In this document: piece after piece, positions 44,661 to 56,711 of the stretch
Layout: each line of letters starts with the position of its first letter
Numbering within the stretch: the stretch's first letter is position 1
Assembly: GCF_000715075.1 (NCBI RefSeq)
Contig: NC_134094.1
Span: forward strand, 84,914,120-84,978,119
DNA: 64,000 bases
Reading direction: 5' to 3'
From: Nicotiana tabacum
Taxonomy: Eukaryota; Streptophyta; Magnoliopsida; Solanales; Solanaceae
Program-made: the position numbers and the translations under genes
The notes under the pieces: model-generated
Database searches by the model: none
What the model was told of the DNA's origin: nothing
The model's input: the letters and a program-made list of their open reading frames with translations, nothing else

Positions 44661-44699
44661 TGTTATGCCTTAAGGAAAGACACCACCCTGCTAGGAACA

Positions 44700-45217
44700 T
44701 AATCTAAAGTACCTCTCCACTCTAACCACGACAAACCTGGCATAGCCAATGTTACCGTTTTGGCGTGACAATCAAGGATAGCATGATAGGGTGACAACTA
44801 GTCCATGCCCAAAATAATATCAAAATCTACCATACTGAGCAACAATATATCGACTCTTGTCTCAAAATCACCAAGAATAACTAAACACGACTGATACACA
44901 TGGTCAACAATAATGTAATCTCTCACTGGCATGGACACAAAGACAGTAGAACTCAAAGAATCACGGGATATACCCAAATACGGAGCAAAATAAGACGATA
45001 CATAGGAATAAGTGGAGCCTAGATAAAATAATACTGATGCATCTCTATGACAAACCAGAACAATACTTGTGATGACTAATTTAGATGCAACCGCCTCCAC
45101 CCTAGTAGGAAGAGAACAATATCTGGCATGGCCTCCAACTCTAGGACGACCTCTACCTACCCGACCTCCACCCCTAGATGGATGTGCAGGTGGAGTTGCA
45201 ATTGGTGCGGTAACCAC
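44700..45217 (-). pseudogene. Protease of element A
   Basis: Frame 44798-45217 has ASVLFYLGSTYSYVSSYFAP. The catalytic Asp of the D-x-G-S-T block is Tyr, so the protease is inactive. The C-terminal MVDFDIILGMD block is kept, followed by a stop. Confidence 0.88.
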
Positions 45218-46484
45218 GACCTGAGAAGCCTGAGGGCCCTATGGAATATGTGGGGCCTGAGTAGTCTGTGGAGGTGCACCCCTCCTGAGTTTGGGAAAGT
45301 CCCTCACCATATGACGAGTGTCACCACACTCAAAACAAGCTCTCGGAGGACGTGGTTGCTAGAACTGGCTCAGTCCTGATCGGCTGGACTGACCGCTGAA
45401 AGCACCCAGTGTAGGAGGTGCACTAGACAATAGCGGTGCATAATGGGTAACCTAAGGCTTGAGAGTGGCTGGAATACCGCTAGAAGCTGGAAGTGCTGAA
45501 TGAACAAGGCGGCTCACAAATCCCCTACCATGACGAGCTGCAACTGGGCATGGGCACCACTATATGTGCCAAAATCTGCTGGTATGGGATGTCCATCTCC
45601 AATTCTTGGGCCATGCTGAATTTGATACTAGGGTTGAGCCCCTCGATAAATCGACGAACTCGCTCTCTGACTGTAGCAACCAAAGTTGGTGCATGCCTGG
45701 ACAAATCACTAAACCAGATTGCATACTCCGATACGGTCATAGAACCATGGCGAAACAACTCAAACTCTACGCGTTATGCATCCCTAAGACTCTAAGGAAC
45801 AAACTCCCTCATAAACATCTCTGAGAACCGATCCTAGGTGAGTGAAGCTGCCTCGGCTGGGCTACCCAACTCATACGCTCACCACCACTGATAAGTCGCT
45901 CCCTTAAGTTAGAACGTAGTAAAAGCAACCCCACTCGACCCCACAATACCCATAGTACGAAGGATATAGTGGCACTCCTCAAGAAAACCCTGGGCATCCT
46001 CTGAAGCCAACCCCTTGAAAGTAGGAGGGTCGTACTTCTTGTACCTCTCGATCCTGAGTTTCTCCCTCTCAGAAGTTATTGCCATAACCTCGGGCTAAAT
46101 TAGGATAACCGGCTGCACTGGTATGACCTTTAGGACATGGTCAACCTGGACCCATTGCTTTGGGGTGCAGGCGTCGGGAGTTTGTGCTTCTCTCTCGGCT
46201 TGAGATATGGTAGGAGCAAGTGGAATCAACCCCGACAAAACTAAAGTGCCAAACATGCTCAGAAACTGGGCGAGGATCTCCTGAAGTGCTGGTATAGTAA
46301 TAGGCGTCTCAGGTGCCTACTCTCTAACTGGAGCTACTGGTGGCTCCTCTATAGCAGCTCGGGCAGTTAGTCTGGCTGCACCACATGCCCATCCACGTCC
46401 TCTACCCCGACCCCGACCTCTCGCAGCTCTAGTAGGGGGCACGGGTGTCTGATCATCAGATCCAGCTGTGTGTGTCCTCACCAT
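45218..46484 (-). pseudogene. gag of element A
   Basis: Starts at ATG 46484 (MVRTHTAGSDDQ), with a Gly-Arg repeat ARGRGRGRGRGW. The capsid-like core has KYDPPTFKGLASEDAQGFLE and VSEYAIWFSDLSRHAP. The knuckle near 45300-45350 reads CFECGDTRHMVRDFP, so the last Cys is Phe. Multiple stops occur (near 46318, 46097 and 45920). Confidence 0.88.
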
Positions 46485-46671
46485 CAGTGAGAGAATAGAA
46501 AGACAGAGATTTGGAATTTCGAAGTCAACAAATTCGCATGATAAGGAATCAAAGAAGTGAATCTTTTCCTAACAGTTCCATAGCCTCCCGAAGATAAGTA
46601 CATACGTCTCTGTACCGATCCGCGAGACTCTACTAAACTTGCTTGTGACTCATAACACCTATGAACCTAGA

Positions 46672-46683
46672 GCTCTGATACCA
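46672..46683 (-). promoter_or_regulatory. Primer binding site of element A (initiator Met tRNA)
   Basis: The minus strand reads TGGTATCAGAGC, three bases from the 5' LTR end. Confidence 0.92.
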
Positions 46684-46686
46684 CCT

Positions 46687-48907
46687 TGTCACGGCCCCAA
46701 TTTTCCTCCATAGGATATCGTGACGGCACCTAGTCTCTAAGACTAGGTAAGCCTAACAAACATGCGGAATAACTGAAATAATAATTTAAAGTCTCAAAAC
46801 TTCAATAAATATATAAAATAAAATCTGCAACTCAACATGTACAACTCCCAAAACCCGGCGAAATATAAGTCACAAGCTCTAAGTAATAATACTGAATAAT
46901 CCTATACATCAATGTTTATAAAAGGAAATTAAATAAGGAAATCAAGGTAGAAAGAGACTCCGAGGCATGCGGACACTGGCAGGTATACCTTGAAGTCTCC
47001 ACGTTCGTACTCAAATCACTGATGCCTGGATTGGTAGGATATACATGGATTTGCACAAAAAGAAATGCAGAAGCATAACATGAGTACACCACAACGGTAC
47101 CCACTAAGTAGCCTAACCTCGGTAGAGTAGTGATGAGGTCACGTCGAGGCCCTACTGGAAATAATAAGAAACAGGACAAAATAATTAACAATATAATAAT
47201 AATGACAAAGGAAATGAAACAAGGAGTAAACCAAAAGTTAACTACATAGAATCAAGGCAAATAATACATTGCGGAAGAAAATAAGGATTTGACATGTTAA
47301 GGAAATAACAACCAAAGACAAGTACAACAAATAGAGAAAGATCAACAAGGGTCACTACCGAGGTACCGCCTCGAAGCCCCAAATCACAAATATAACTCAC
47401 AATCTTTCCTTATATCACCGCGGGAGCCTTTATAATTAGTTTTGAAAATCATTTTCCGAAATAGCATTCCCTGTTTTAGCCCACCTTATCACACCGCATG
47501 ACTTCTAGTAGTTCCCCTACTAGACACGCGTATCAAGCCCACCTTATCTCACCGCATGCATTTCAATATCATAACGTACCACAGATCGCACCTCAAGTGC
47601 CCAATATCACAACTTCCAAAGAAACCAAACAATAACAGTAATTTCATAGTTAAGAGCCCATGGCTCAACCACAAAGTACAAAAGAGTCTTAACAATACAA
47701 ACCGGAATGAACAACTCAACAGAATGGTATTTCACAACTTAATACATTGCCTCAATGTGAATCACGGTCTTTATGTCTCAATACCAATTTCAACAACAAG
47801 ATATTCCACGATTTAACAACTTCCAGTAAAGAGTTCAACAATTAAGAAATTAATACAGAAATAAAGGAAACAAGAACTTCAACTAAACATGTAGGTAAAT
47901 TAGCATGTAAGAGAATAAGACAAGTAGACATGTGAAAATAGACAAAGAATGATGAATATAACATGTTAAGATAACTCAATTAAAGCATAAAAGGAATCTT
48001 CATAGCTAAAACCTGTAATTTCCACGTTTTGCCCGTGTACACACTCGTCACCTTGCGTACACGGCTTCCACACATCACAATTATCACAAACAACATCAAT
48101 CCTAAGGAGAAATTCACCCACACAAGGTTAGGCAAGTCACTTACCTCAAATCACACTAACTCAATCCACTAGTAGGCCTTTTCATCGATTATCCAACTCC
48201 AAACGGCTCAAATCAAGCCAAAATAACTTCATACTATAAATATAAACTATAGGAACAATAAAATTACGATTTTTGCAAAGAAATAAAAAGTCAACCCGAG
48301 CTCGCATATCAGAACCCGACCAAAATTATAAAATCCGAACACTAATTCGATAATGTGTCCAAGCATACAAGAATTACTCAAATTCGGCATCAAATCGCCT
48401 TTCAAAACTCAAAAATATGGTCTAGGAAGTTTCTGCCATTTCCCCCCAAATTTCCATCTTAAATCCCTAATTAGATGATAATAACAACAATAGATTTGAG
48501 TAATTTAACCAAAACGAGTTAGGAATTCTTACCCCAATAATCTCTCAGAAAAGCTCCCGAAATTTCGCCTCAAACCGAGCTCTCTAAGTCCAAATTATGA
48601 AATAAGAGATAAAACCCTCGTTTTGAAATTTATGTCTGCTGCCCAGTGATTTCTTCTTCGCGAACGCTGAAAATGCATCGCGATCGCGAAGCACAAAGCT
48701 GTTGGTGCCCAAATATCTTCTTACGCGAACGCGAGGACCCGCTCGCGAACGCGATGAAAAAATATCCCAAGCTTCGCGATTGCGAAGCCTCTCACGCGAA
48801 CGCGTGGACCAAATGCATGAGGTCCCTCCAGCTTGCCTTTCCTCTACGTGAACGCGGATCCCTATCCGCGGTCGCAGTGCACAAAATCTTGACCCTTTAC
48901 AAACGCC
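46687..48907 (-). repeat. 5' LTR of element A (A-derived part of a chimeric LTR)
   Basis: Matches 35700-37930 closely from tgtcacggcccc onward. Near 48905 similarity to A stops, and from ccaggtgca onward the sequence matches 52118-52805 instead. Confidence 0.85.
48650..48905 (-). repeat. CGC-N4-GCG motif cluster at the chimeric LTR junction
   Basis: cgcgaacgcgagg, cgatcgcgaag and related motifs, ending at the A/B junction. Confidence 0.8.
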
Positions 48908-49587
48908 AGGTGCAACAGCTTCAGCTATTCTTCCAAAATCAATTTTGATCCGTTAACCATCTGAAACATACCCAAGACCCTCGGGACCTCAACCCAATAC
49001 ACCAACAAGTCCTAAAATACTATACAAACTTAGTCGAACCCTCAAATCACATCAAACAACGCAAAAATCACGAATCACCCTCCAATTCAAACTTAAAGAA
49101 CTTGAAACTTCAAAATTCGACAACTGGCGCTGAAACCAACCAAACCAAGTCCGATTGACCCCAAATTTTGCACACAAGTCATATTTAACATTACGGACCT
49201 ACTCCAACTTCGGGATTCGGAAAACGACCCTGATATCAAAATTTCTACTACTGGCCCAAAACTCCAAAAATTTGACTTTCGCCATTTCAAGCCTAAATGA
49301 GCTACGGACCTCCAAAACACAATCCGGACACAACCCTAAGTCTAAAATCACCTAACGGATCTAACAGAACCTAAAGAACTCCATTCTGGAGTCATCTTCA
49401 CACAATTCTGACTACGGTAAAAAATCCTAAGACTTAAGCTCTCGTTTTAGGGATTAAGTGTCCCAAATCATTCCAAAAACCAAAACGAAACCTCCTGGCA
49501 AGTCACAATAGCAGAAATAGATATGGGAGAAACAGTAAATAGGGGATTTGGGCTATTACTCTCAAAACGACCGATCGGGTCGTTACA
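48908..49587 (-). repeat. 3' LTR remnant of element B
   Basis: 680 bp, closely similar to 52118-52805. It ends gggtcgttaca, next to polypurine tract AAGATGGGGAGGA (minus). Confidence 0.85.
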
Positions 49588-49639
49588 TCCTCCCCATCTT
49601 AAAACAAACGTTCGTCCTCGAACGAGCTTAGAGACATAC

Positions 49640-51298
49640 CTGAAATGGTGAGAAGATGAGGATAACGGTTGCGCATTTCCTACTCGGTCTCCCAAGTCGC
49701 CTCCTCGACCGACTGTCCCCTCCAATGAACCTTCATGGAAGCAATGTTCTCTGATCTTAGCTTTCTGACCTGCCTGTCTAAAATAGCCACTTGCTCCTCA
49801 ACATAAGATAGATCCTTATCAAATTGAACTGAGCTGAAATCCAACAGATGGGACAGATCGCCGTGATACTTCCTGAGCATAGAAATATGGAATACTGGAT
49901 GAACTCCCGCTAGACTGGGAGGCAAGGCAAGCTCATAAGCAACCTGCCCGACTCGACACAGCACCTCAAATGGACCAATGAACCTTGGGCTTAGCTTGCC
50001 CTTCTTTCCAAACATCATAACGCCCTTCATAGGCGAAATCCGGAGCAAGACTCGCTCTCCAACCATGAATGCCACATCGCGAACCTTCCGGTCCGCATAA
50101 CTCTTCTGTCTGGACTGGGCTATTAAAGTGTATCCTGAATCACCTTCACCTTTTCCAAGGTATCCTGAACAAGGTCCATACCCAACAATCTGGCCTCGCC
50201 GGGCTCGAACCAACCCACTGGAGACCGACACCGCCTAACATACAGAGCCTCATATGATGCCATCTGAATGCTGGACTGATAACTGTTGTTGTAAGAAAAC
50301 TACGCAAGTGGCAAGAACTGGTCCCAAGCACCCCCAAAATCTGTCACATACGCACGGAGCAGATCCTTTAATATCTGAATAGGGCGTTCAGACTACCCAT
50401 CCGTCTGAGGGTGAAATGTTGTGCTCAATTCAACCCGAGTACCCAACTCATGTTGTACAGCTCTCCAGAACCGTGATGTAAACTGCGTACCTAGGTCAAA
50501 GATAATAGATACCGGTACGCCATGAATCCTGACGATCTCATGGATGTATATACGAGCTAGCTGCTCGGAAAAATAGGTAGTCATCACAGGAATGAAATAA
50601 ACCGACTTGGTCAGCCTATCCATAATCACCCAAACTGCATCAAACCTCCGCTGAGTCCGTGGGAGTCCAACAACGAAATCTATAGTGATCCTCTCCCATT
50701 TCAACTCTGGAATCTCTAACTTCTGAAGAAATCCACCTGGTCGTTGATGCTTATATTTTACCTACTGGAAATTCAGACATCGAGCCACATACTCTACTAT
50801 GTCTTTCTTTATTCGCCTCCACTAATAGTGCTGTCTCAAGTCTTGATACATCTTTGTAGCACCCGGATGAATGGAGTACCGCGAACTATGAGCCTCCTGG
50901 AGAATCAACTCATGCAAACCATCTACACTGGGCACACATAGCATGTGCTGCATCCTCAATGCACCATCATCTCCAATAGTGACCTCCTTAGCATCACCGT
51001 GCTGGACCGTGTCCCTAAGGACAAGCAGATGGGGATCAACATATTGACGCTCCTTGATACGATCATAAAGAGAAGACCGAGAGACAACACAAGCCAATAC
51101 TCGACTAGGCTCAGAAATATCCAATCTAACAAACTGGTTGGCTAAGGCGTGAACATCCAATGCCAATGGCCTCTCTGCTGCTGATAGATATGCTAAACTC
51201 CCCAAACTCTCTGCCCGGCGACTCAAAGCATCGGCCACCACATTGGCCTTCCTAGGGTGGTACAAAATAGTGATATCATAATCCTTAAGTAGCTCCAA
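49640..51298 (-). pseudogene. Integrase and chromodomain of element B, broken
   Basis: Frame 50822-51298 covers the end of RNase H ([20 protein letters not shown]) and the integrase N terminus to [19 protein letters not shown] stop follows in QHY-x-WRR. 50393-50704 has ITIDFVVGLPRTQRRF, VIMDRLTKSVYFIPV and VSIIFDLGTQFTSRFW (usual S-D-R-G changed, Asp kept). 49680-50231 has [19 protein letters not shown] and the chromodomain [16 protein letters not shown], which is intact. Confidence 0.9.
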
Positions 51299-51445
51299 CC
51301 ACCTCCATTGACGTAAGTTAAGATCTTTCTACTTAAACAGATGCTGCAAACTCCGATGATCGATGTAAATCTCACAAGGAACATCATACAAATAATGGTT
51401 CCATATCTTCAAGGAATGAACAATAGTTGCTAACTCAAGGTAGTG
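51299..51445 (-). pseudogene. RNase H fragment of element B, cut by the deletion
   Basis: [20 protein letters not shown], then [14 protein letters not shown]. Upstream the frame runs straight into LTR sequence at about 51446. The open frame 51329-51559 is therefore a fusion of RNase H and antisense LTR, not a real protein. Confidence 0.88.
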
Positions 51446-52805
51446 GGGCCCACATCTTTGAATAGGGTAAAAGTCACAAAATACGAAAGCCCATTCACTC
51501 ACGAGTCTAACCATATCAAATTTACTAAAATCCGACACGAAATGGTCCTCCAAATCCACAAATCAAACTTCTAAATCCCTAGTCTCAAATTTCAAATTTC
51601 CACCTTAAATACATAGTAACTAGGTGGGAAAATACATGGGGAAGCAAGATTATTGATCAAAACTAATCCCAAAGGGACTTACCTCAAGAAACCCCTCAAA
51701 ATGCTCTCAAGAAATCGCCAAACCCGAGCTCAAAATGTTGAAAATGAGCAAAAATCGTGAACACTTGATTTAAGTGTTTTGTCCAGACATCTCGCACCTA
51801 CGGTCCATAGTCGCACCTGCGACGCTGCAACTGCAGAATTTCCATCGCAGGTGCGGAAATGACTTAAGGGGATTGGGTCCGCATCTGCGAGCAATGGGCC
51901 TCACCTGCGCGCCCGCTCCTGCGGAATATTTCCACTTCTGTGATCCCTCACGCCCTGGCCCCTTCCGCTTCTGCGCTCCATCTTCCGCATTTGCGGATGC
52001 GCAGATACGGTTATACCTCCGCACCTGCGGCCTCTGGTCTCTTCCTTCCAAACCGCACATGCATCCCTTGGCTCGCTTCTGCGGGCTCACACCTGAGGTC
52101 ATTGTTGCGCAGGTGCGATTACACCAGGTGCAGCAGCTTTAGCTATTCTTCCAAAACCAAATTTGATCCGTTAACCATCCAAAACACACCCAAGACCCCC
52201 GGGACCTCAACCCAATACACCAACAGGTCCTAAAACACCATACAAACTTAGTCGAGCCCTCAAGTCACATCAAATAACGCTAAAATCATGAATCACCCTC
52301 CAATTCAAACTTAAAGAACTTGAAACTTCAAAATTCGACAACCGACGCCGAAACAAACCGAACCGCGTTCGATTGACCCCAAATTTTGCACATAAGTCAT
52401 ATTCAATATTAAGGACCTACTCCAACTTCCGGATTCGGAAAATGACCTCGATAACAAAATTTTCACTACCGGCCCAAAACTCCAAAAATTTGACTTTCGC
52501 CATTTCAAGCCTAAATGAGCTATGAACCTCCAAAACACAATCCGGGCGCGCCCCTAAGTCCAAAATCACCTAACAGAGCTAACGGAACTGACAGAACTCC
52601 ATTCCTGAGTCGTCTTCACACAGTTTTGACTACGGTCAAAAATCCAAAGACTTAAGCTCTCGTTTTAAGGACTAAGTGTCCCAAATCATTCCAAAACCCA
52701 AAACGAAACCTTCCAGCAAGTCACAATAGCAGAAATAGATATGGGAGAAACAGTAAATAGGGGATCGGGGCTATTACTCTCAAAATGACCGGTCGGGTCG
52801 TTACA
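51446..52805 (-). repeat. 5' LTR remnant of element B
   Basis: 1360 bp from the LTR's outer end inward. It is related to the C LTR (shared gggcccac..tctt block and CACTCACGAGTC) but is clearly a different copy or subfamily. Confidence 0.85.
51780..52125 (-). repeat. CGC-N4-GCG motif cluster in B 5' LTR
   Basis: cgcacctgcg, cgcatctgcg and cgcttctgcg series. It gives spurious long frames on both strands (51770-52142). Confidence 0.85.
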
Positions 52806-53119
52806 CAATTACAGTTCATTTTCAATAATTCCAGCAAAGAATAAACATGCTTTCACATCCGACAGTTTAAGTCCAATCAGTTTTATACAGTTAAAGTTCA
52901 GGTAATTCAGATACAGAATCTTTCAGGAATTTCACAATAATGACATATAGCAACTAAGTGCATCAACAAATAAAAAAGCAAGTACAGCCTCTTAGGGCAA
53001 CAGACAGTCAACTCGTCACAACAACACAAATCACTCGGATCTCAACCCTCAGTACTCACACTCAATAGGTACCTGTGCTCACTGGGGGTGTGCAGACTCT
53101 GGAGGGGCTCCTTTCAGCC

Positions 53120-53235
53120 CAAGCGCTATATCCGCACGGACAACTCACGTGCTGCATGGATAACTCACGTGCTATAGTATCAATATGTGGATCCGCACGT
53201 ACAACTCACGTGCTTCACGGACAAATCACGTGACA
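53120..53235. repeat. Repeated G-box (CACGTG) block in C 3' LTR
   Basis: Four CACGTG hexamers lie in tandemly related gga(c/t)aa(c/a)tCACGTG units between about 53140 and 53232. The 5' LTR copy (61200-61290) keeps only one exact CACGTG. G-boxes are bZIP/bHLH binding sites in plant promoters; activity here is untested. Confidence 0.75.
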
Positions 53236-54239
53236 TAGTATCAATACCTCATAGAGAGCCTCTCGGCCTCACTCAGTCATCAACCTCTTTAGTATTTCGG
53301 GCTCTCAAAAATCACAAAGATCAGCCCAAACAAAGATAACATAGTGTATCAACAAGAATCAAGAAGAGGCTGAGATATGATACGCAAGTAAAATCATGAC
53401 TGAGTACAAGACAGCAATTAGCAAGTAATTCAACAAGTACGTGACCTCTGCGGGTCCCAACAGTACCATCACATAGCCTACGCTGATTTCTAATATGATT
53501 TTTGCAGTCAAATTTCTATAACACACGGAGAGCATATAGTTAGCAACAAGTTATTCAACTTTACAATTTCACAAAATGGACCAAGTCCCAATTCCTATGG
53601 TGCATGCACACACGCCTGTCACCTAGAATGTGCGTCACCTCCAAAATAGTCACATAATCCAATAATTCGGGGTTTCATACTGTCAGGACCAGATTTAAAA
53701 CTATTACTTATCTCAAACCGCGCAAAATCCTACTCTGTAATGCCTTTGCCCCTCGAATCAATCTCCAAACACCCCGAATCTAGCCAAAAGCAGTACGATA
53801 TAATTAATATAGGCTAAAAGAACCAATTCCACAAGAAAAACACAAAATTATAAACCAATATCCGAAGTAGACTCAAACCGGCCCCAGGGCCCACGTCTCG
53901 AAATATGACAAAAGTCACAAAAGTCACAAAAATACGAACACCCATCCACTCACGAGTCCAACCATACAAGAATTACTCGAGTCCAACCTCAAATCACCTT
54001 CCAAAACTCGAAATTTTAGCCTATGAAGTTTCTACCATTTTCCCCCAAATTTACAACTCAAATCCCTAATTAGATGATGAAAATAGCAATAGATTCATGA
54101 AATATAGTCCAATCCGAGTTAGAATCACTTACCCCAACAATCTTGTCAAAGAAACATCGAAACATCGCCACACCGAGCTCTCAAAGTCCCAAAATTGAAA
54201 TGGGACTCAAACCCTCAAAATCCCAGTTTCTGCCCAATT

Positions 54240-54575
54240 CTTCCGCATCTACGGACATACTGTCACTCCTGCGACGCCGAAGCTGCAGAATTTCCCTTGC
54301 AGGCATGGAAATGAATTAAGTTACTGGGTCCGCATCTGCGAGCAAGAGGTCGCACCTGCATGTGCGCACCTGCGGACAAGGGTCCGCTTCTGCGATCTTT
54401 CCCTCCAGCTCACTCTCCGCATCTGCGGAGCTTCAAGCGCATCTTTGAGCTCGCAGATGCAGAAAGTCCCTCGCACCTGCGACCCCTGGCCATCTCCTCA
54501 ATTCCCACTTCTGCGCTTGGCCTAATGCATGTACGTGCCCGCACCTGTGGCCACCCACCGTAGGTGCGATTATAC
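54240..54575 (-). repeat. CGC-N4-GCG motif cluster in C 3' LTR
   Basis: cgcatctgcg, cgcacctgcg and cgcttctgcg motifs. The open frame 54360-54563 is an artefact of this. Confidence 0.85.
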
Positions 54576-55279
54576 CAGAACTTTCAAAGTTTCAGCAATA
54601 TGCCTAAGTCCAAACTCAAACCGTTAATCTTCTGAAACACACCCGAGGCCCCCAATACCTCAACCAAATATACCAACAAGTCCTAACACACCATACAAAC
54701 TTAATCGATCCCTCAAAACACATCAAACAACAACAACAATATGAATCACCCACCAATCCAAACTTAATGAACTTGAAACTCCAAATTCTACAAACGATGT
54801 CTAACCATACCAAACTATGTCCGATTGACCTCAAATTGTTTACAAAAGTCACCTTCAACATTATGGACCTACTCCAACTTCCAGAATCGGAATCCGCCCC
54901 GATATCAAAAAGTCAACCCCCGATCAAACTTCCCAAAAATTCGACTTTTGCTATTTCAAGCCTAAATTAGCTACATACCTAAAATTCACAGTCCCGACAT
55001 GCCCCTAAGTCCAAAATCACCCAACGGAGCTAACGAAACTGACAGAACTCCATTCCGGAGTCGTCTTCACATAATTCTGACTACGGTCAAAATCTTAAGA
55101 CTTAAGCTTTCATTTAAAGGATTAAGTGTCCCAAAACACTCTAAAACCAAAAATAAGACCTCCCGGAAAGTCACATAAGCAGAAAAAAATACGAGGAAAG
55201 AAATAAATAGGGGATCGGGGCTAATACACTCAAAATGACCGTCTGAGTCGTTACATCCTCCTCCTCTTAAAACAATTGT

Positions 55280-56627
55280 TCATCCTCGAATGATCATAGA
55301 GACATACCTGAAGTGCTGAAAAGATGAAGATAACGGTTGCGCATATCATGCTCGATCTCCCAAGTCGCCTCCTCGACCGGCTGACCCCTCCACTGAACCT
55401 TCACGAAAGCAATGTTCTTTGACCTTAGCTCCCTGACCTGCCTGTCCAAAATAACCACTGGCTCCTCAACATAAGATAGATCCTTGTCCAACTGGACTGA
55501 GGTAAAATCCAACACGTGAGACGGATCGTCGTGATATTTCCGGAGCATAGAAACATGGAATACTGGATGAATTCCTGCTAGACTGGGAGGCAAGGCAATC
55601 TCATAAGCAACCTCCCCAACACGTTGCAATACCTAAAATGGGCCGATAAACCTCAGGCTCAGCTTGCCCTTCTTCCCGAACCTCATAACACCCTTCATGG
55701 GTGACACTCGGAGCAAGACCTGCTCTCCAACCATGAATGCAACATCGCGAACCTTCCGATCCGCATAACTCTTCTGTGTGGACTAGGCTGTGCGTAGTCT
55801 ATCCAGAACACCTTAATCTTTTCCAGAGCATCCTGAACCAAGTCTGTACCCAATAATCTAGCCTAGCCCGGCTCGAACCAACCCACTGAAGACCTACATC
55901 GCTTACCATACAGAGCCTCATACGGTGCCATCTAGATGCTCGATTGGTAACTGTTGTTGTAAGAAAACTCTGCTAGAGGAAAGAACTGATCCCACGAACC
56001 CCCAAACTCCAACACACAGGCACGGAGCATGCCCTCTAATATTTGAATTGTGCGCTCAGACTGTCCGTCAGTCTGAGGGTGAAATGCTATGCTCAACTCC
56101 ACTCGAGTACCCAACTCATGTTGTACGGCCCTCCAGAACCGTGATGTAAACTGTGTACCCCGGTCAGAGATGATAGATACCGGTACGCCATGAAGCCTGA
56201 CGATCTCGCGAATATACACTCGAGCCAGCTACTCGGAAGAATAGGTAGTCATCACAGGAATGAAATGAGCTGACTTGTTCAGCCGATCCATAATCACCCA
56301 AACTGCATCAAACTTCTGCCGAGTCCGTGGAAGCCCAACAATGAAATCCATAGTGATCCGCTCCCATTTCCACTCCAGAATCTCTAACTTCTGAAGCAAC
56401 CCACTTGGTCGCTGATGCTCATACTTCACCTGCTGGCAATTTAGACACCGAGCTACATACTCCACTATGTCCTTCTTCATTCTCCTCCACCAGTAATGTT
56501 GTCTCAAGTCCTGATATATCTTCGCGGCACCCAGATGAATATAATACCGCAAATTGTGAGCCTCTTTGAGAATCAACTCACGTAAACCATCCACGTTGGG
56601 CACACATAACCTGCCATGCATTCTCAA
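55280..56627 (-). pseudogene. Integrase and chromodomain of element C, broken
   Basis: Frame 56229-56627 has KEAHNLRYYIHLGAAKIYQD and [16 protein letters not shown], so all four zinc ligands are kept. It also has [16 protein letters not shown] and MDRLNKSAHFIPV. 55932-56219 has [16 protein letters not shown] and DGQSERTIQILEGMLRACV, so the D, D and E of the catalytic triad are all present, split by a stop at about 56228. 55294-55629 ends with the chromodomain VQWRGQPVEEATWEIE. A shift and stops lie between 55630 and 55930. It would need only a few changes to be intact, unlike its neighbours. Confidence 0.92.
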
Positions 56628-56711
56628 TGCACCATCATCCCCAATAGTGACCTCCTTAGCATCACTGTACTAGATCGTGTCCTTAAGGACAAGCAGATGG
56701 AGGTCATCATA

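Larger units (their letters stand above)
35700..48907 (-). mobile_element. Element A: Ty3/gypsy chromovirus, interrupted by a solo LTR
   Basis: A minus-strand chromovirus with 3' LTR 35700-38743, pol-gag 38744-46686 and 5' LTR starting at 46687. It is split at 39168/42042 by a solo LTR. The 5' LTR is genuine A sequence only to about 48907, after which LTR sequence of element B continues (see finding). The left flank is cttac (35695-35699); the partner duplication has been lost. All coding regions are broken. PBS (TGGTATCAGAGC), polypurine tract and domain order match element G1. Confidence 0.9.
48908..52805 (-). mobile_element. Element B: chromovirus remnant with internal deletion
   Basis: Minus strand. 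The truncated 3' LTR (48908-49587) and truncated 5' LTR (51446-52805) share about 680 bp of LTR start. Between them is integrase and partial RNase H (49588-51445). The rest of pol, gag, PBS and the inner 5' LTR are missing. Its outer right end, TGTAACGACC at 52805 (minus), abuts the middle of another LTR, the 3' LTR of element C. Confidence 0.82.
52806..55255 (-). repeat. 3' LTR of element C, truncated
   Basis: Matches 60884-63202. It begins at caattacagttcattttc, which corresponds to about 60881 in the intact copy, and ends ttaca at 55255. Confidence 0.92.

Noticed and set aside
51329..51559. 76-codon frame with an unusual N terminus fused to RNase H
   Set aside because: The N-terminal half is antisense LTR sequence joined by the element B deletion, so it is not a true protein.
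51770..52233. Open frames on both strands (122, 110 and 97 codons)
   Set aside because: LTR palindrome cluster of element B.
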